A stretch of 6,867 bases of DNA from Verrucomicrobiota bacterium (GTDB taxonomy: Bacteria; Verrucomicrobiota; Lentisphaeria; Oligosphaerales; JAFGRS01). Numbering within the stretch: position 1 is the stretch's first letter; each line of letters opens with the position of its first letter. The DNA lies in the NCBI GenBank assembly GCA_019136035.1, contig JAGVUW010000214.1, forward strand, positions 1-6,867. Direction: 5' to 3'. Shown here one piece after another: positions 4,178 through 6,867 of this stretch. Below the pieces are notes generated by a model. The model was given only the letters and a program-made list of their open reading frames with translations, ran no database searches and was not told the DNA's origin. The position numbers and the translations under genes are program-made.

Positions 4178-6687
4178 GCCTTGCCCTCGAGGATGGCCGT
4201 GCCGCGGATACCGAAGCGCAGGTCGAGCCGCGGGTGGTCCCGGCCGGTGGTCGTGATGCTGAGGGTATGCATCCCGGCCGCCAGATCGGCCGGCAACGCC
4301 CGCCAGCCGCTGCCCGAGGGCACGTTGAGGGCCTTGCCGTCGACGCGGAAGGCGTTGCTGTCGAGCGGCAGGTTGCCCTGGAGCTGGAACTGCCCGACGC
4401 CGGCCTCGGCGACCTCGAAGACGGCCTCGATCCCGACCGGGACCCCGTCGCGGACGCCCGCCTTCTCGAGCCAGTCGCCGTCGGCGCGCTGCGCGTAGGT
4501 GACCTTGCCGTCGACCGTGACGGCCAGGCCTGCCGGCAGCGCGGCCAGGAGGCCGGCCGGCATGGCGGTTGGCAGCGCCGTCGGCGTGATGGTCACCGCG
4601 ACGGCAGTGCCATAGGCGGCGGTCTCGGGGCTGAAGCCGAGGAGCGGCTGCAGCTCGACCCGTCCGAGGGCGAGCTGGTCGGCGCGGATCTTGACCTCGG
4701 TCTCGCCGGGCTCGAGGACGGCGACGTCAGCGCCGAGCCAGAGCAGGGCCAGGCGGTCCTCGGCGGCGCCGCGGCGGGTGATGGTGATCATGCTGTCCCA
4801 GGTCGCGGTGGCGGGCGTCACGGCGATCAGGTCGAACTCCTCGGGGGCGCCGCGGGCCAGGAAGCGCACCGTCGTGCGGGCGCGCGTCTGCTGCGCCTGG
4901 GCGCCGATCGCCACGGCGCTCAGGGTATGCCAGCCGCGCAGCAGCCGGGCCGCGTCGATCTCCAGAGTGGCGGCCACCGGGAGCTCGGCCAGGCGCTGGC
5001 CATCGAGGAACCAGTTGACCGCCGCCAGGGGCGCGTCGGCCGGCTCGGGCGTCACCCGCAGCGACGCCGCGCCATCGATGCGCTGCCCGTCCGCGATGCC
5101 CTGCAGACGCAGCGTCGGCGGCTGCGCCCAGGGCGCGCAGAGCGCGTCGCCGACGACGAGGAGCTGGTAGGGGGCGCTGATCGAGAGGTAGAAGGCCTCG
5201 GCCAGGGTGTAGCCGGCGGTGTAGTAGGCCTGCAGAAAGGCGGTGGGGAACTTCGCCTGGATGGCATGCGGCTCGGCGACGGTCCCCGCGGCGCCGGCGG
5301 CGCCATGGCGGATGAACTCCGTGAGCGGCGTCTGCCCGGCGCCGTCGTCAAAACGGCCCCCGAAGCTGGTCAGGTGCTCGGCGATGGCGCCCGGCAGGAG
5401 GGCGCTGCGCGAGGCCGGCCAGTCGAACGACGCCGCCCCGACCATCAGCCCGGCGACATCGGCGCGGCCCTGCGGCAGGACGCCCCGGCCGACCTCGGCC
5501 GCGACGCCCTGAGACCGAACCATCGCCGCGGCGCCGAGCACGGCCCACTCGCGGGCCGTCGAGCGCACGTCGTCATTGAGCATGAAGAACACCGGCCCGG
5601 CCGGCCGGCTGCCATCAGCGGCGGCGCTGCGCCGCAGGCCCGCGAGGACCTCGCCGTAGGCATTGCCGCGGCCGCTGCAGACGCCCAGCATGGTCGAGAG
5701 CAGGTAGCGCGCCCCCTTGTACGGCGCCGTGGGCGTCCCCTGCGGCGTCCAGCCGACGCTGGCGGCGAAGCCCACGGGCGGCGTCATCTCGGGCTGCCAC
5801 TGGCGCAGCCGCTCGATCAGGGCCTTGAAGTCGTCGCGCGACCGCAGCCTCGTCAGATCCTCGTCCTGGAGGATGTGGCGGTAGTCGGTGAAGCCGGCCG
5901 CCACCGCCGCCGTGAGGGCGGCCATAGCCGCGTCGTCATGGCCATTGCGGGCGCGGGCGCAGGCGAGGTTGTAGACCACCTCGGCCTGCTCGGGTCGCGC
6001 CGCCGCCACCTTCTCGAGCCTCTCCTGGGCCTTGATCCACTCGGCGCGTTCCCAGGCCGCCTTCTCCGCCGGGTCGGCATCGGCCTGGCCGTCACGGCGG
6101 CGCTTCTCGGCGAAGAAGCCCATGACCTCACGGTAGGCCTCCTGGTCCTCCGGCCTCCAGGGCCGCACCGGCATGAGCTCCTGCAGGGGCCGCCGCGCGT
6201 ACCAGTTCGAGTCCAGATCGAGGTAGTCCAGTTGGCGTGCCATGACGCCCTGGTAATGGCAGGTCAGCCCGGTCAGCGAGGCGCGGTTGCCGACGACCGG
6301 CGGCAGGCTGCGCCCGCCGAGGTCGGGGGTGAGGTCGACCCAGGTCGGAAAGTCGGCCGAGTAGACCACGCAGGACACATGGCCAGCCAGACGGCGGCGG
6401 TCGAGGTTCACGAGGACCGGCTGCAGGATGCGCTCGCGGAACTCGTCCACCGGGATGCCCTCGTGGCTGGTGATGCCCTCGAGGTGGATGAGGTTGGCGG
6501 CGGGGATGCCCCGCAGCGTGGCGTACTCATTGGCGAGCGTCCGCGACAGCCAGCTCTCGGCGTTGATGACGACGGCGGTCTCCTCGGGAGCCAGTCCCGC
6601 CGACAGGCTGTGGGCCAGGAGCAGCACCAGACAGTGCACCACGCCAGCCCGCCACGACATCACCGCGCCGGTCGAAGGGTTGATCAC
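4162..6687 (-). CDS. TIGR03790-type secreted protein with internal TPR-like segment and long beta-rich C-terminus
   Basis: The protein has 841 residues and a GTG start at 6687. AGGAG lies 8 nt upstream of it, whereas the internal ATG at 6660 has no Shine-Dalgarno sequence. A signal peptide is present (R13, hydrophobic 15-27, cleavage near LSAG at 28-31). Residues about 36-165 match the start of the TIGR03790 family: VVINAESWLSRTLANEY, RGIPAANLIHL, then CVVYSADFPTWVDL (106-119). The second half of that family follows at about 305-521, with LLPGAIAEHLTSFGG (430-444), the GAAGAAGTVAEPH region (462-474) and VVGDALCAPW (511-520). Between the halves, residues about 205-296 form a helical, charged TPR-like segment with VVYNLACARARNG. 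Residues about 522-841 look like two or more Ig-like or carbohydrate-binding beta domains. The family has no proven function; distant similarity to C25-type peptidases has been a speculation of mine, not shown here. No C-terminal sorting motif or membrane anchor is visible. Confidence 0.85.
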   Translation of the reverse strand: MINPSTGAVMSWRAGVVHCLVLLLAHSLSAGLAPEETAVVINAESWLSRTLANEYATLRGIPAANLIHLEGITSHEGIPVDEFRERILQPVLVNLDRRRLAGHVSCVVYSADFPTWVDLTPDLGGRSLPPVVGNRASLTGLTCHYQGVMARQLDYLDLDSNWYARRPLQELMPVRPWRPEDQEAYREVMGFFAEKRRRDGQADADPAEKAAWERAEWIKAQERLEKVAAARPEQAEVVYNLACARARNGHDDAAMAALTAAVAAGFTDYRHILQDEDLTRLRSRDDFKALIERLRQWQPEMTPPVGFAASVGWTPQGTPTAPYKGARYLLSTMLGVCSGRGNAYGEVLAGLRRSAAADGSRPAGPVFFMLNDDVRSTAREWAVLGAAAMVRSQGVAAEVGRGVLPQGRADVAGLMVGAASFDWPASRSALLPGAIAEHLTSFGGRFDDGAGQTPLTEFIRHGAAGAAGTVAEPHAIQAKFPTAFLQAYYTAGYTLAEAFYLSISAPYQLLVVGDALCAPWAQPPTLRLQGIADGQRIDGAASLRVTPEPADAPLAAVNWFLDGQRLAELPVAATLEIDAARLLRGWHTLSAVAIGAQAQQTRARTTVRFLARGAPEEFDLIAVTPATATWDSMITITRRGAAEDRLALLWLGADVAVLEPGETEVKIRADQLALGRVELQPLLGFSPETAAYGTAVAVTITPTALPTAMPAGLLAALPAGLAVTVDGKVTYAQRADGDWLEKAGVRDGVPVGIEAVFEVAEAGVGQFQLQGNLPLDSNAFRVDGKALNVPSGSGWRALPADLAAGMHTLSITTTGRDHPRLDLRFGIRGTAILEGKAFRHR

Positions 6688-6695
6688 GAGACGAA

Positions 6696-6700
6696 CTCCT
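6696..6700 (-). promoter_or_regulatory. Shine-Dalgarno site supporting a GTG start
   Basis: Minus-strand AGGAG lies 8 nt before the GTG at 6687. It decides between this GTG and the ATG at 6660, which lacks a comparable site. Both starts would leave a usable signal peptide. Confidence 0.7.
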
Positions 6701-6807
6701 GTCGCGACACCCGCCGCCGTCCCGCCCCGCCGCCGGCCCCGACCTGAAGAGCGCGCCCGCGGCCGGCGGCGTGACGGCGAAATCGGCGGCCGGCCCGCGC
6801 GCCGGGG

Positions 6808-6836
6808 GTGACGGCGCCCGGGCGAGCCGCTATAGT
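6808..6836 (+). promoter_or_regulatory. Putative sigma-70-type promoter for a gene beyond the right edge
   Basis: GTGACG (6808-6813) is followed by a 17-bp spacer and TATAGT (6831-6836). These match four of six and five of six bases of the TTGACA/TATAAT consensus at the ideal spacing. It points rightward, away from the TIGR03790-type gene, and transcription would begin near 6842-6844. An AT-rich hexamer stands out in this very GC-rich stretch. Assignment is by pattern only. Confidence 0.5.
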
Positions 6837-6853
6837 CGGCCCTACTCTGCTTC

Positions 6854-6859
6854 AGGAAG
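6854..6859 (+). promoter_or_regulatory. Putative Shine-Dalgarno site at the right edge
   Basis: AGGAAG is followed by 8 nt to the window end, so a start codon could fall immediately after 6867. It lies about 11-15 nt downstream of the predicted transcription start of the promoter at 6808-6836, which is a coherent short leader. No coding sequence of that gene is visible. Confidence 0.35.
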
Positions 6860-6867
6860 CCGGCAGC

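Noticed and set aside
4148..6687. Lipoprotein signal in the TIGR03790-type protein around C19
   Set aside because: The cysteine lies inside the signal sequence, followed by the hydrophobic core, and the residues before it (GVVH) do not form a lipobox.
4168..6747. An 859-codon plus-strand open frame antisense to the TIGR03790-type gene
   Set aside because: The translation is Gly/Arg/Ala-rich with no domain pattern, and it has no sensible start region. Long antisense frames are expected opposite GC-rich genes. The minus-strand frame has a signal peptide, a Shine-Dalgarno sequence and family motifs.
6740..6800. GGCCGGC-rich inverted segments and a repeated GTGACGGCG upstream of the TIGR03790-type gene
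   Set aside because: The arms are imperfect and made of simple G/C strings, which are expected by chance at this base composition.

Overview
This GC-rich window (G+C well above 60% by eye) carries four protein genes. They are the end-truncated part of a TIM-barrel sugar isomerase/epimerase, a Gfo/Idh/MocA oxidoreductase, a secreted sialidase-like (BNR/Asp-box) protein and a large secreted TIGR03790-type protein. This mix (BNR protein with an N-terminal lectin-like domain, TIGR03790 protein, Gfo/Idh plus sugar isomerase pair) is typical of glycan-degrading Planctomycetota and related phyla (Verrucomicrobiota, Lentisphaerota, Armatimonadota). The phylum is an inference from gene content only; there is no rRNA or other marker.

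Layout from left to right. Positions 1-752 (minus) hold the isomerase, which runs off the left edge. Positions 881-1999 (minus) hold the oxidoreductase, 128 bp upstream of the isomerase and on the same strand, so the two are probably co-transcribed as a cytoplasmic sugar-metabolism pair. Positions 2000-2396 are a 397-bp divergent control region with two inverted repeats and no convincing gene. Positions 2397-3980 (plus) hold the exported sialidase-like protein. Positions 3963-4134 hold an ordered array of five near-identical palindromes, whose first copy supplies the last codons and stop of the sialidase-like gene. Positions 4133-4177 are a long hairpin that contains the stop region of the next gene. 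Positions 4162-6687 (minus) hold the TIGR03790-type protein, convergent with the sialidase-like gene. The right edge carries a plausible plus-strand promoter and Shine-Dalgarno sequence for a gene starting just outside the window.

Taken together, the left half looks like a sugar or glycoside utilisation locus: an exported carbohydrate-recognising protein divergent from an intracellular dehydrogenase and isomerase. The TIGR03790 protein has no established function, and nothing here ties it to that pathway. The most unusual non-coding structure is the palindrome array between the convergent genes. Its centre-to-centre spacing alternates exactly 27, 48, 27, 48 bp, and one unit carries a paired change that preserves the palindrome. 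I saw no tRNA, rRNA, CRISPR array, transposase or phage gene.
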